Source: Salvator merianae (taxonomy: Eukaryota; Chordata; Lepidosauria; Squamata; Teiidae). Taken from it: a stretch of DNA of 64,000 bases. Location: NCBI GenBank assembly GCA_003586115.2, contig QVOM02000034.1, positions 18,721,919-18,785,918 on the forward strand. Reading direction: 5' to 3'. Below are positions 1-11,719 of the stretch, one piece after another. A program made the translations under genes and the position numbers. Positions within the stretch are counted from its first letter, which is position 1. Every line of letters starts with the position of its first letter. Below the pieces are notes generated by a model. It was not told the origin of the DNA and did not search any database. It saw nothing but the letters and a program-made list of their open reading frames with translations.

Positions 1-357
1 CCCTCCAGTCTTCAGGCACAGAGCCTGATTTTAGGGAAAGATTATTTTAGTTAGAAGCTCAGCAATTTCACATTTGAGTTCTTTAAGAACTCTGGAATGA
101 ATGCCATCTGGTCCTGGTGACTTGTTAGCATAAATTTATTAAGACATTCATGGACCTCTTCCCTGGTTACCTCTATCCAGTTTAATTCTTCTGACTTCTG
201 CCCTGAAAAGATTGATTCAACTGCTGGCATATACCCTGTGTCTTCCTCAGTGAAAACAGAGGCAAATAATTCATTTAGCTTTTCTGCAATCTCCGTGTCC
301 TCTTTAATTATCCCTTTCTGTCCATTATCATTTAATGGTCCAACTACTTTTGAACTG
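1..357 (-). mobile_element. CR1 LINE fragment, RT-domain upstream part
   Basis: On the minus strand this reads as part of a CR1 non-LTR retrotransposon ORF2. The peptide KSPGPDGIHSRVLKELK is followed by a leucine-rich stretch and then VPEDWR near the window start. These match the start of the CR1 reverse transcriptase (the GPDGI and VPxDWR motifs). The catalytic half lies outside the window. The frame is not open throughout, so this is a dead copy. The upstream limit near 357 is approximate. Confidence 0.8.
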
Positions 358-854
358 TAAGTGTTAGTGCCAGTACCAGTGCCAAGGCAGGATCCACACA
401 GTGCTAAAATGGCAGCATGGGAGCAGCCAAAGGGTGTGGGGATTGTACTTTCTCAGAAATGTTGAGCACAAATGCAACTGCAAGGGCTGTCAGCTGCACT
501 TTAACAACAGAGTGGCGGAAAGCACTCTGACAGCACTTTCTTTCATCCTTCTGCCCTGCCACCACCATTAGTTCAGACTTCCATTCACGTCAAATGGCAT
601 GGCATGGCCCTGTCCCAGAGACAAGAAAATGGCTGACTTTCAGAGCCATTTCTTGTGTGTCCATGTGGAAACATCAAAGCCCAAGAAGTGAAGTTTTCAC
701 TGCTGTGGGGAGTTTGTGAACTGCATATTTCCCAATCTAAGGGATGGAAGAAGCACCCCAGCCCTTGTAGTGGTAGGAATTGGTATGGTGCTGATCCTGC
801 CTAAGCTATGGTCCAGCATTCAAAAGGCATGGGCTAATTTAGCCATGATTCTAT
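358..854. other. unassigned stretch
   Basis: No open reading frame of note and no repeat that I recognise. The motif AGGCAGGATC occurs near 385 and again in inverted form near 800, which could be the weak ends of an eroded MITE. Confidence 0.4.
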
Positions 855-1178
855 AGGCTTTTCTGCATTTATCTGTTGGTGCTCTAGTCCTCTTCTGGGC
901 CTCTTTTGTCTGTTCATTCCATCTCCACATGACAAAGCACATTCTGGATCAGGAGGGCCAAAATGGACTCCCAATCAGCTTCTGGGCTGGAATATCAGTA
1001 GACCTCAATTATTAGGGACACGGGTGATCCATTTCTTTCCTGGCCATCGCGGCTGGCTCTAAAGCACGTGCAAACCTTAGGGTTGGCACCAAGGAATGGT
1101 CCAGAACACATCAGGACCAGCCCCTGTCTGATCTGGATCCATGGATCCAGACCTTCACAGGTAAGCACAAAAAGGCCC
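855..1178. mobile_element. TIR-A MITE, about 324 bp
   Basis: The left end (GGCTTTTCTGCATTTATCTG) and the inverted right end (CAGGTAAGCACAAAAAGGCC) match the TIR-A consensus seen in other copies here. The interior carries the family's GGATCCATGGATCC-type short palindromes. No clear target duplication remains, so this is an older copy. The 76-aa frame at 1196 lies outside it and looks like chance. Confidence 0.7.
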
Positions 1179-2334
1179 GATGATTCTGTGTTTCTATGGC
1201 CATTTCTGCACTTACTTGCCCTTGTTTAGAACCAGTGGGTCCAGAACAGCTAGGTTCACTGATTCTGAAAAAGAGAAGGCATGGGTGGGATCAGCTTACA
1301 ATGCATTGCCACAGCCTTGAGACACATGTGCATCCTTGGGGGGTCTCTGGGGGCAGCATTTTGAAGTGTGCATTGGAATTACTGCTGAAATCGCTCCCCA
1401 TAGTCCAGAACGCAGAGGCATGATTAAACGTGATTACCAGTGATACCAATCAGAGCCTCCTTCATTGGGATCACGTTTCTCATAAAGCAGATGGTGCATT
1501 CCAAAGGAGGGTGTGGTCGCATAGATCTGCATTAAACATGCAGATCTATGCATCCTAGAACCTTACTACATGGACCCTTAATCCTGATTAAAGGGCCATG
1601 CAAAAAGAGCCAACCATTAGTTCCTTCCAGTATTACTATATGTTACTCTTTGAGAACAGTTGCCCGTTTAATGTTTGGTGACTTAGCATGCCTTTTCCTC
1701 TCATTCTTTGCATGAAAAGAGAGGACTCATCTTTTTAGAGAAAGCCTGCTGCATTGGAAAAAGGAAACTAGATGAGCATATAAAAGAAAAGGGAAATTAG
1801 CTTAGCCATGGGAATTTTTTTTACAGCTCATTCTGATGTCATTCTGTTTAATTGTGCTGACAGTAAAGGAAAGAATGGTATGTGTTGAGGTTTCTGCCAT
1901 AGATCAGAACTGGAATATTATTAGAATATTTGTGTAGGGGGCGAGGAATGAACATTTGTGCATCCACAGAAACACTCACACACGAGATCTGATGCTGGAC
2001 ACTTGACTCAGACATGCATACGCACTTATGGAAAAAATGATAAATTACAATGAAGTAAATTTATTTATTTATTTAAGAATTTCTATCCTGCCCTTCCCCA
2101 GAAGATCCCAGGGCGGGTCATAATAATAAAAAGATAAAAGACATAGAATATTCCTAAAACATATTTAAAATTTTACTCACCCTCCCTCCTTCCTTTCCTG
2201 GCAGTACAGCACTCAGAGGAAGCAAAGCATCAAAGTTTGTGCACATCTTGATCCCAAATTATATGTATCCCTAAATAAAAAAGTGGCTTGCCATGGCCTT
2301 CTATCAAGATATTTTTCCCAGTCTGACATCGACA
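1179..2334. other. unassigned stretch with an AT-rich interspersed-repeat piece
   Basis: Mostly without recognisable features. At about 2048-2160 there is an (ATTT)n run followed by CCTGCCCTTCCCCAGAAGATCCCAGGGCGGG. This resembles the 3' portion of a common squamate interspersed repeat whose family I cannot name. Similar pieces lie at 11720, 30335 and 63242. Confidence 0.4.
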
Positions 2335-2985
2335 TCATTATTAATAATATCCCACCTTTCCTCCACAAAGCCTGAGGCTATGCACACCATTCTCTTACAT
2401 TCCATTTTTTCTCACAGTGACTCTGAGGTGGATTAGACAAAGCATGTATGCACATGTTACAGTATCCAGAGCTGGATGGACCAGCAGCTGTGGCAGGTGA
2501 TGCAGGGCAGGGGCAGGGGCAGGGGCAGGGGCAGCAGCAGGGGCAGAGGCAGAGGCAGAGGCAGGGAGGTCTATGTCAAATGGATGGAGTTTGGAGCAAC
2601 CTTTCTCAACCCCAGAACATTTATGTGGGTGGAACTCACCCACAGAAACTGAATTTCCTTATTAGAGACAGGAAATAGTCCAGATGCTAGGCCATGTATA
2701 GTGTTTTATACTCACCACAAGGTCATCTGGAGCAATCTCAGGGTATTTTCCCCTCTGTTATGAAAAGTTGCCCTGAACAACCATTGACTCCAGAAGCAGT
2801 TGCATCTGGACTATGGTTCTTTGCCTGCCCTGCCCTGCCCTGCCCCCCTCCAGCCAATGATTTGTCAGCTGGAAAGGCACATGTGGATGGTGCCCAGGAG
2901 ACTGTGACTGGCCCAGGGTCAACCGGTCAACTTTCACTGCGAAGTGGAGACTGAAACTGGGGACTCCTAAACTCAGACGTGATAT
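2335..2985 (-). repeat. possible split old SINE-like repeat
   Basis: The outer parts (about 2335-2460 and 2890-2985) resemble the antisense of a squamate tRNA-type SINE. The first contains a CACCTTTCCTCCA-like segment and GTGACTCTGAGGTGGATTAGAC. The second contains GTGACTGGCCCAGGGTCA and ACTGGGGACTC. About 430 bp of other sequence, including a GGGGCA repeat, separates them. The assignment rests on memory of such repeats and is tentative. Confidence 0.35.
2501..2569 (+). repeat. (GGGGCA)n / (GAGGCA)n simple repeat
   Basis: About eleven hexamer units, mainly GGGGCA changing to GAGGCA. They produce the low-complexity G/Q-rich and A/P-rich frames seen on both strands, which are not genes. Confidence 0.9.
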
Positions 2986-3488
2986 TCCATTCCATTCCCT
3001 ACCCTGTGCTGGCTCTTCAAACCACAGCTCTTAATATTCCTGGCTGACCTCCCTTCCAAATATTAACTAGGCTTGACAACCAATAGCCTTTAAGATCAGA
3101 CAAGATTGGTGAGAGGAAGCCTAAATGGCGAGGAGTAACAATAATAAAAAATATTGAAAAAAGCAAACACTCAAAAGTGTAAGACAAAGCTGAGAGCACA
3201 GCCCAGCAGGGCAGCACAGTCAGTGATTTTCCATATGCGACTGCTTGGCTACTGTGGGTCAGATGGACCACTTCCATACACATGGTGGAGCAGTCTAGCA
3301 GAGGCCCCACCTCTTGCTAGTATGCTCCATCCTCAATTTCAGGCCTACTGGGATTTCCTGAAAGTCCCAACAGGCCTCTAAACAATAAATATTTATTGGG
3401 AAGGGCAACACAGGAGCAAGATTAGCTAAGGTAAATGCTGATCTTGCTCCTAGGGGGATTTTTCTGGATGTTACACCTAGCAAATTCA
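2986..3488. other. unassigned stretch
   Basis: No supported gene. A mirrored pair of GAGCAAGAT / ATCTTGCTC motifs lies around 3415 and 3445, and GGCCTACTGGGATTTCC recurs inverted near 3345-3375. These are small hairpins, possibly remains of a MITE centre. Confidence 0.4.
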
Positions 3489-3952
3489 GGACCTGTTTGC
3501 ACTGTACAGCCTAGACTGGTATAACAATACTGTTCTAGGCTGTACAAGACCTCCATGGCATGGAGGTCATCTGCACTGCAAGGGCTGCAAAAGCCCCGTA
3601 CCGGGCCTCTGGCACTCGAAGTGCAGATGGCTGGCCCGAACAGCGTGACAGCAGCCGTAGCAATGTCCAGACATCACCATGGCAATTGGGGATGCTGCGC
3701 ATGACTGTGCAGCCACACCCACATCCATACCACATCACACCACCCGCTCATAGCGTTCACACCTGGAAGAAGGTGCAAACACTGCTTACCAGCTGCTTCT
3801 GGTCAAGCTGTGCACAACGATTTTGTTGTTTACAGCTAGTAGTGTCCGGAGCAGCTGTAGATGCTCCTGGACACTGTGGTGACGGGGCCACGTGGATGCA
3901 CTTAACCAGTGAGTATCTGATTGGTTACTAAGGGTAAAGTGCAAACTCACCC
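3489..3952. mobile_element. TIR-B MITE, about 464 bp
   Basis: The left end GGACCTGTTTGCAC and the right end GTGCAAACTCACCC are inverted copies of the TIR-B terminus. The interior contains GGAGCAGCTG and a late GAGTATCTGATTGG segment like other TIR-B copies at 12558, 35850 and 47565. The 123-aa frame at 3560 lies wholly inside the element and is best read as chance. Confidence 0.7.
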
Positions 3953-5150
3953 CCTGTCCCCGTATAAAGGGGCAACAGCATTTCAAATGTTTCATAAACA
4001 TTCAAAATGGTGTTTTGCATACCCCCACTAGGACGTGTTTGGGCAAAAGCCAGGGTTTCAGCTGTAGCGTTGTCCCTCCTCCACAATATTTGAACTGCTT
4101 TTCACTCCTGTGTTACCATCATACAAAAAGAATCACATGAATTCAGCCTCAAGAGGATTATACAGGATTTATTATTTGAATGAAAAATCATTAAATGAAG
4201 CCTCACTCCAGGGAAGTATGGAACATATATAATGGATGTGTATATATTTAAACGTATTATATCATAGGCTGCTTACATTTGAATTTAAAATGCATTAATT
4301 CATTCTTCATGTATACGTACAGAACTGGAAGATACAACTCCATATGTACAAATAATTGAAAAATGTTTGAGCAGTAGAAGAAGGTAGGGGAAGAAAATTG
4401 CTTCTTTTGGAAAGAAAATTGTCCCTAATTGTGCACCTTTTTTATACTTCATGCTGCAGCTTATCTTCTCCTAGTTATAGCAATTCTATACTTGGTTGTA
4501 CAAAATTCCCTACCGTAGGCGTTTAGCAAACTATTTCAAGTTAACTATGAAACAGCTCTAAATGATGCCATGATTCTGGATTAAGTACAGGTAACTATGA
4601 ATTCTGATGTTGATGGGGAAAGTAGGTTTTTCAAGCTCTGTCATGGCAGATATGGTCCAGATGTGTTCTAAGGGAAAAGCAACAATCCTGCTGACCTTCT
4701 CTGATCTTTGTGCACATCACCGTTTGAGTGAGCAGCTTCAGGATATCAACGGAGGAAGAGAAGAAAGCCAACAAGACATGGCGAGTCATTTCTCTCTACT
4801 TCCTCCTCCCTCCTGCTTTTCTTTAAATAAAAGAAAATAAATAGCAGTAAAATAAATAAAATAGCAGTGAAAGGGGTTGAAAGTGAGTGAGAACACCACT
4901 ACTATCACATGTTCACTGAGCCTAGTAAGCAGGGCTAAGATCTTATATGGGAAAAAATCTGGGCAAAAACCAATGTCAATGTTCTCATTCTTCTTAGGAA
5001 CAGGACTGCTCTGTGAGTGGGGATGCTTTTGCCCACAGACAGCCCCTTGCCACGCTGAAGGCATATGCCAAGTGCCATGTGCCCTCGTTTTGCCAATTTT
5101 TGATTTTCCCTAGAGTCACATGTTTGACTCAATTAATATGACTCAATAGG
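3953..5150. other. unassigned stretch
   Basis: AT-rich sequence with no gene or repeat that I can name. The short frames between 4607 and 5132 overlap on both strands and have no protein-like features. Confidence 0.5.
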
Positions 5151-5156
5151 CCCGAT

Positions 5157-5247
5157 GGAGGAATACAGCACCATTATGGCACCGCTATGGTGGGATTACC
5201 ACATGTATCTGTGGCAATCCCACCATAGCTATGCTATATCCCTCCTA
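5157..5247. repeat. long hairpin, TIR-F-related
   Basis: The arms GGAGGAATACAGCA...CTATGGTGGGATTACCACA and its inverted partner TGTGGCAATCCCACCATAG...CCCTCC fold around a 5-bp loop. The arm core matches the central hairpin of TIR-F elements at 43908, 54880 and 53836. Confidence 0.65.
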
Positions 5248-6379
5248 AAAGGCATGATATCCTAATCTGGGTAAACCCAACTCTGATGTATACTCATTAT
5301 TCTGGCCACTGTGCATGCATGTGGACTGAAAAAAACAGCTGTGCATTCACGGTGATGGCATAGCACACATCCCAGTATTTTGATACTCAGATGTGTGCAT
5401 CCACCATGCATGTGTGGGGGCAAAAAAAGATGCCCGTGCATGTGCAGTAGTCATGGTCGTATCTGATTAGTTAGCCGATTTTAGTCAAAGCTGGCAGCCC
5501 TAGATGGCAAGCCCTTGTTATGGAATTTATCCTGGAACAATCAACACAGCGGAAAGGGACTAATATGCTTAACATGAGCTAGTAATTCCTGTCTCTGGAA
5601 GTGGAGTTTTCCACTTTTAACTACTGAACAGGAGCCCTGTTAGCAGGGCTGAGTCTAGGGCTTCTGGTACCCAAAGACATCTTCTTATCCATGAGACAGG
5701 TAAATTCATTTATTTTAATAAAAACAATGCATAATATTTTTAAGTGTGTGAAAGAAAAATGCTGTTGATCAATTTTAATTTAATAAACAGTAAAATTCAC
5801 CTCTTTGGGATTAAATAGCTGCAGATTGGTGAATCATTTCTACCTCATCCAAGTTCTCTGTCACAGCTTGCTCGCTAAGTTTTTACGTTCCTTGATACTT
5901 GATTACTGTAAGGCCCCTTAAGATTGTCAGCTAGTAGCTCACAGAAGAAAAGCAGGGTGACGTTGCTGAAAGTCTTGCTTTTACCTGCCTGAACCATAGT
6001 GTAGCACTGGTTTAGGCAGGCAAAAACAAGGCTTTAGTTGTGGTATTTGAGGAGATTTTCGTTTGCAATACAATGGAAAGGGGCAAAAGAAACATTTCCC
6101 ACTGAAATTTGTGGGATGCTATGGACATGTTCTGCCTTGTATTGTTGAGTTTATGCAGCTCTTTGCTCCCTTTCATATAAACAAAATGACTTCCTTGCAC
6201 AAGAAAGGACCTATAGGAGGCTGGAAGTGAAATGCAAGAATAAATTATGGTGTTTTGTTTATATGCAACTGCATTTTAAAGAAAACAATAGATATGTTTA
6301 TTCAAATGCAATTATATCTTATGAAAATGTATTATTTAGCAACTGAAGTAAAGGCTCCTAAAAGATAAACACAAGGTTT
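5248..6379. other. unassigned stretch
   Basis: AT-rich DNA with no supported feature. Short repeats of GTGCATGCATG occur around 5315-5450. Confidence 0.5.
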
Positions 6380-6895
6380 GGACCTTTCTGCACTTGCTGG
6401 TGTTTTGTACCTACAAGGGCACTAAGAGCTTCCCTTTTGCACATTAGTGCAGAATACGGGAGGCCCCGCCAGCTGCTGGTACGACCTATCTGCATAGGAC
6501 GGAGCGTGATCTGATGCAGGAAGTTCCTGATCTGGATTGCCAGTTGACCTGATTTATCTGGTCCACCAGCATTCTAGCAGTTCCAAATCCAGATCACAGA
6601 AGGTGCATGCCTCCATGATCCAGTTTACAGGGAGACCCAGCTTTATTGCATTGCTGAAATAGGTTCCTCAGGGGCTCTGATGCCAGGAACTTTAGTTCCT
6701 AGCTGTCAAAACTTGTGATGCCTGACTCCAAGCTCATGTGAGCCTCAGGGCCAGCATGGAAGCTAGTCAGGAATACGGTGTGACCGTACAGAAGGCGTTG
6801 TTCCTGTCTAAAGGGCAATCTGTCCCCATTGTGGGACAAATTACCTGATCGAGGCTGCATGGACTGGAACAACAAAGATAAGTGCAGAAAAGCCC
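6380..6895. mobile_element. TIR-A MITE, about 516 bp
   Basis: The left end is GGACCTTTCTGCACTTGC and the inverted right end is GATAAGTGCAGAAAAGCCC. Internal sub-repeats (GATCTGGATTGCC, GGAACTTTAGTTCCTAG) match the long TIR-A copies at 8187 and 9898. There are no protein frames of interest. Confidence 0.75.
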
Positions 6896-6904
6896 TATGT
6901 TAGG

Positions 6905-7108
6905 GAATTCTCAGGGTAATTCAAGGTGCTTTCAAGTTGAGCTAGACTCCTGGTGACTGTATGGACAAATCCATGCTGTTTTCTTGGCAACAACATGTAA
7001 GTGGTTTGCCATTGCTTCTACTCAGAAAAGGCTGCAGACTGAACATGAGACCTTTAGCATGGAATGAAAATCGTCTACTACTGAGCTGTGCACTGCAAAC
7101 CTTTCCAT
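6905..7108 (-). mobile_element. tRNA-derived SINE (type B)
   Basis: Read on the minus strand, a tRNA-like head (GCTCAGTAGTAGA near 7085) is followed by CAATGGCAAACCACTT, then TTGCCAAGAAAAC, then GTCACCAGGAGTC, and ends in a GCACCTTG tail. The same order of blocks recurs at 17153 (plus), 35440, 48980 and 29770. It ends where a CR1 copy begins at about 7110. Confidence 0.65.
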
Positions 7109-7109
7109 A

Positions 7110-7777
7110 GACAACTGGCTAAGGAATAGAAAACAAAGTATAGGAGTACATGAACATTTCTCTTGATAGAGAGATGGAATTAGTGGGTTTTCCCCAAGAA
7201 TTTGCCCTAGAACCAGTGCTTTTCAACATGTTTATAAGTGATATGGAGTCAGAAGTGACCAGTGGAATAGCAAAGTTTGCTGAAGATTCTAAATTGTTCA
7301 GAACAGTAAAAACAGAAAGCTACTATGACTCATTAGGAAAGAGATCTTGGAGCAATGGTAGATAGTTGACAGTTAAATGGAAGTGTCAACACAGTGAGCA
7401 TCCAGTGTAAAAATGGCCAATGGGATATTAGAGTTAATAAAGATAGTATTAAAAAAAAAGATGGTAATATTATAATGCCCTTATATAAACCAGTGGTGCA
7501 ATGACATCTGAAATGCTAAGTAGGTTTGATTGTCACATCTCAAAAAAGATATAGCAGAGTTGGAGAAGGTTCAGAGAAGGTCAGCTAAGAAGACTGCAAC
7601 ATATGGGCCTTTTTGGTTAAAACAGGAGATGAATGAGATGAGACGTGATAGAGATGAATAAAATTATGCATGTGGGCAAAGTAGATAGGGGGAAAGTATT
7701 TTTCCCTTTCCCAAAACACTAGAACAAGAGGTCACCCAATGAAGTTGAATCCTGAATAAATCGGGACAGACAAAAGG

Positions 7778-7834
<57 letters not shown>

Positions 7835-8072
7835 TCGCACAGTGTATGGTTAAACTTTGGAATTCACTACCATGAGATGTAATGTTGGCTACCAACTTGG
7901 ACAGTTTCAAAAAAAGTTTGGAACAATTCATGGATGTCAGGTCTGTTGATGGCTATTAGGCCTGATGGCAGTATAAATGCCTCTGAAGGCCAGCTGTTTG
8001 GCTGCTCTGAGAAAAGACTGCTGGACTAGATGGGCCACAATCCAGTCCAGCAAAGTACTTCTTACGATCTTA
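7110..8072 (+). mobile_element. CR1 LINE, 3' part (end of RT to 3' terminus)
   Basis: The frame from 7150 shows PVLFNMFISDMESE and then FAEDSKLF. This is the CR1 reverse-transcriptase palm segment, in which the normal FADD box has become FAED (7276-7287). After the frame breaks, the typical CR1 3' region follows: a TATAGCAGAGTTGGAGAAGG segment, a CTGGACTAGATGGGCCA segment and a terminal CTTACGATCTTA. It is an inactive, 5'-truncated copy with an internal microsatellite. Confidence 0.88.
7780..7836 (+). repeat. (CTTT)n microsatellite inside CR1
   Basis: About fourteen perfect CTTT units lie where CR1 copies normally have a short TTTCTTCACACA segment before the 3' region. The unit probably expanded from that seed. 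The KERKKERK frame on the minus strand is this repeat translated. Confidence 0.95.
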
Positions 8073-8186
8073 TAAACTGTGTTGAAGAAAAGATCAGCAA
8101 AGGGATTAAGAGATGAATGTTCAGCATAAAGAAATTTGGTTAGCTTCCTTTATTCCTAGCAGCTTTGGGATTTTAAAAAAGACATA

Positions 8187-8677
8187 GGGCCTTTCTGCAT
8201 GGATGCTTAATCTGGATTAACAGTTTGTGTAGTACACTCTAGGCCTCATGGATCTGCACATTAATGCAGATCCCTGAGGCCATGCCCTCCGCTGTGTCTG
8301 CACAAGACACAGTATGGAGGCCCTTAATCTGGATCACTGATAGTTCTGATTAGTCAGGACTACCAGTGGATCAGCAGGCCTGATCCGGAAGACAAGAAGC
8401 ATGCAGATGCATGCCTCCCAAGTTTGGGACTACCAGGGAGAGTCTTTTGGCAGAAAAGTGTTGACTCAGAACTTTTGTTCCTAGCCTTAGGAGGCATAGG
8501 GGAGGTGGCTGTGAAGCTTGCATGAACTTTGTGGCCGTGCCGTGCACTGATCCAGATCAGCATTGTCAGTGCAGATGGTGCTGATCTGGCCCATGCCTTC
8601 CTGCAATCCAGATCAGTGCACCGGGCTAATCCAGACCCATTGATCCAAATCTACTACAGGTAAATGCAGAAAGGGCC
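8187..8677. mobile_element. TIR-A MITE, 491 bp, 3-bp TSD (ATA)
   Basis: The left end GGGCCTTTCTGCAT and the right end ATGCAGAAAGGGCC are near-perfect inverted repeats. The direct repeat ATA flanks the element at 8184-8186 and 8678-8680. The interior has repeated GATCTGGATTA-like palindromes. A 3-bp duplication and a G-rich terminus suggest the PIF/Harbinger superfamily, though the TSD is not the classic TWA. Confidence 0.85.
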
Positions 8678-8938
8678 ATAAAGTCAAAAGGGAGAGTTTT
8701 CCTCATATGTAGTTCTTAATAGTAAACATCTTATAAATTAAAGTGCCAAATTTATAATAACAGTATTAATAGCACAGTAAGGCCACATCCATAAACTTTT
8801 TTTAAAAAGTGGCCTGGAGGTGATAGCATGCAGACAATTGTGTTCACATTCCCCTTCTAATCCACCTTCTGGAAGTGCATTTTCTGGCCTTTTAATGTAG
8901 ATTACAGGTAGACTGGGAATGCTAGCTACCACCTCTAA

Positions 8939-9755
8939 GGGTGTGATTAGACGGGCTATTTTGGTCGGCTTCCAGTCACACGGAAGCTGCAGCGTTCACA
9001 AAGCTCTCTGAAAAAAACACCTCTGTGCCTCTCCGAGGCTGCCTGGGTCGCCTCTTCCATAATCGGCTTTTCTGTGCTTTCAGGTCACCTTGGGGAGCAC
9101 CTCAACCAATCAGAGCCCTGCAGGAATCCGCAGGACAATAGCACAAAAAGGGAGGGGGCGAGCGAGCTCTTGCCGGCACGGAGAAACTTTCCAAACTTCC
9201 TGCCTTCTGTAGATTAAAAAAGACATGAGTAGCATCAGGATTGGGAGAAAGCCTCTAGCTACTAAAGTCCAGCATGCTTTTTTAACTACAGAAGGCAAGG
9301 GGGTTGAAAAGTTTCTCTGCACCGGCAAATCTTCTCCCTCTCCTTTTCTCCTGTGCTGGCAAATCTCTCTTAGTTAAAAGCTTCAAGCAGTTTCTATTCA
9401 AGTACTTAACTGCCAGGGTTTTCCCCTTGCCCTCTGCTCCAGTTCCCCGAGGCATCGTTGAACCGAGAATAAGGGGGGAAGAGAGAATAAGGGAGAGTTG
9501 AACTGGGAGTTCAAACTGGGAGTTGAAAAGGGAGAGAGAAACCTGGCAGTTAAAGAGTTAATGGTTTGGAAAATTGCTTCAGCAAAGAGACGGGGAGCGG
9601 CCAATCAGTGAGCAGCTCCCTTTGCGGGCTGTGACATTAGATCAGTGAATCGCCTCATCAGTAAGTGCGTGTGGAAGACTTTTTTCCTATGCACCTAGGA
9701 ATTATTCGCTCCTTGTATGCAGGCGATTTGAAAAATCGCTAGTCTGAACACAGCC
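8939..9755. mobile_element. TIR-E element, 817 bp, TSD TAA
   Basis: The termini GGGTGTGATTAGAC and GTCTGAACACAGCC are inverted repeats, flanked by direct TAA at 8936-8938 and 9756-9758. Inside, a pair of arms of about 52 bp (9170-9221 and 9278-9328) forms a second inverted repeat around a 56-bp loop. A cluster of GC-rich sequence lies near 9000-9180. There is no transposase frame. Its length is almost the same as the other TIR-E copy at 37094 (819 bp), but the interiors differ. Confidence 0.8.
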
Positions 9756-9897
9756 TAAGTCACTTCTCTTTTTAACTGCCTGTGGAAGCAGCCTTTATGT
9801 GGGTTCATATTTAAAAGAGTTCAAGAAACTTAGCAGGATAAAAGGGTATGGAGGTTTTTATTTAAGTCTTTCAGCTCCTGAAGGATAGTTAAATTTA

Positions 9898-10218
9898 GGC
9901 CCTTTCTGCACTTACCTGATGAAAACTGGATCAGTGTGTCTGGATTAGCCTGGCTCACTGATCTGGATCTCAGGGAGGCAAGGGTGGGACCAGTGCCTTC
10001 TGCACTGACAACTCTAATCTGGATTACCCCACTCTGCAGCTGCAAAGTTCATGCAAGCTTCATCGCCGCACCACCATACCTCCAAAGACTGGGCACAAAA
10101 GTTCCTAGCCTTGGGATCTCTGGGAGTGCTTTTTGGTGGCACACTAAGGCACGCTGCTGAAAGGCACCCCCCCTATTCTGGGACATAATCCAGAATAAGA
10201 CCCAGTGCAGAAAGGGCC
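9898..10218. mobile_element. TIR-A MITE, 321 bp
   Basis: The left end GGCCCTTTCTGCACTTACCTG and the right end CAGTGCAGAAAGGGCC are inverted repeats. The interior shares GTTCCTAGCCTTGGGA with the copies at 6380 and 8187. The flanking trinucleotides (TTA and AGT) differ, so no target duplication is preserved. Confidence 0.8.
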
Positions 10219-11069
10219 AGTGACAATTTATACTTCATATCAGTGTAATCTTCATCTGCATAGGACTCTATCAGGATGAAAAAGTACTTGTGTTGACCAT
10301 CTTATCAAACACACCTTATGAGATACAGAGTGATCCACCATTACTCCTAAATTACAAGCTGAATACCAACTACAATTTCAAGTTTGATTCTGGTTTTCTC
10401 TCCCAAGGCTGGTGTTAAATTTAGCAAAACAAAGTTAAGAAGTTTATGCTGTAACCAATGGCTGCTGTCTTTGTTTTGTAAACACTTGCATCTTCCATGG
10501 AAATATCCAAGTTTGCAGCGCTTGCATTTCATGTCTGCACTATACACAATTTTATCTACACATAGATGGTTGTGTGTATATGTGCAATTGCCTGTTGAAG
10601 ATAGAACTTCATACATATGCTTGATGAAGTGGGATCTACTTCACAAGCCTTATGTAACAATGCAAATGAGTCTTGTTTAGTGGAAAGTTATTTCTTAACA
10701 AATAATCAACTGTAAATTAATATAAATTTGATAATCCAGGGTGAGATTTTTGTGATCTTCCAGATGTTCTTGAACTCCAACTCTCATCAGCCTAAGCCAA
10801 CATATCCAATAATCAGAAATAGTCTTCATAGTTTGGCATATTTGGCTTATTTATCTTTATTAATTTTATTCATTTAAATTTCTAACTGTACTTCCAAGTG
10901 CAAAAAGTAGTCCTTAGGAAATGATGTTCTTTCCCCTTCTTTCTTCTCCTCAACAAAAACAAATCATCCACCTTCTCCATTTCTTGTCAAGCCATAGTTA
11001 TATCACATTTGTACTACTGTTAAAGTGTAATACATCATGAATTGCAAACCACAATTTTTTTCAGCATAA
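10219..11069. other. mostly unassigned, includes a hAT-H fragment
   Basis: At about 10757-10835 there is CTTCCAGATGTTCTTGAACT followed by CCAACTCTCATCAGCC, matching the left half of the hAT-H MITE at 52888. The remainder, including the opposed frames at 10347 and 10384, shows nothing recognisable. Confidence 0.45.
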
Positions 11070-11490
11070 GTGGCTGTTTCTGTTAACCTGGGCAAGCAGT
11101 CTCCAGGAAACACCACCTCTGTGTTGCAGACCAGTACACCAAGACTGCATGCCTCCTGGGGGAAGCCACATCCAAATGGATGCAGCATTGGTGCAGGCGC
11201 CAGCGACAAAATGGTACTGGAGCCCACTCCAATGGAAGAATGTTTTAAAGTGGTCCCTCCAACATTACTCAGTGGTAGAACAACTAGGTGGCTAATCTGA
11301 TCTATTAGGTGTGCGTAACTCGGCACCATTTTGCCAGGTGACCAGATGTGGCCATAGGAGTGGTCTGCTTCTGTGTGTCCAAATAAAAATACCCTGGTCA
11401 GAAACTTTAGAGGTTCAGAACTTTCATTTCCAACCTCCAAAGTTGGGCTAGACTGGGCCACCGCAATGTCATTGGCCCTCTTCTCACATT
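11070..11490. repeat. dispersed repeat shared with 41101-41510 and 47915-48170
   Basis: The segment with CCTCCAAAGTTGGGCTAGAC and GCCACCGCAATG near 11440 matches 41450. The segment CCCACTCCAATGGAAGAATG near 11222 matches CTCACTCCAATTGGAGACTG near 48065. I cannot define its ends or class. It is probably another MITE family. The 174-aa minus frame here has no protein-like pattern. Confidence 0.5.
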
Positions 11491-11719
11491 GCTGGCTGCT
11501 TCTCTTATCTTGGGGTGGATAATTCAATCAGGCTCATAATTGGCCCCATGTGGTGCAGGACAATCCACATATATGGATCCTGTCTATGTTTAATTGTCTA
11601 TGGTAGAATCTATGCAAAGTGACATTTGAGTCAGGGTTGGTCAAAATATGGTTGTCCAGAAGTTTAAATACTACTCCAATTTGCTCCAGGAATTCTGATA
11701 ATGGGAAAGAATGAAAGCA

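Noticed and set aside
2395..2678. opposed frames rich in Q/G or A/P
   Set aside because: They are the (GGGGCA)n repeat translated on both strands.
7719..7931. minus frame with a KERKKERK repeat
   Set aside because: It is the (CTTT)n microsatellite inside CR1 read in antisense.
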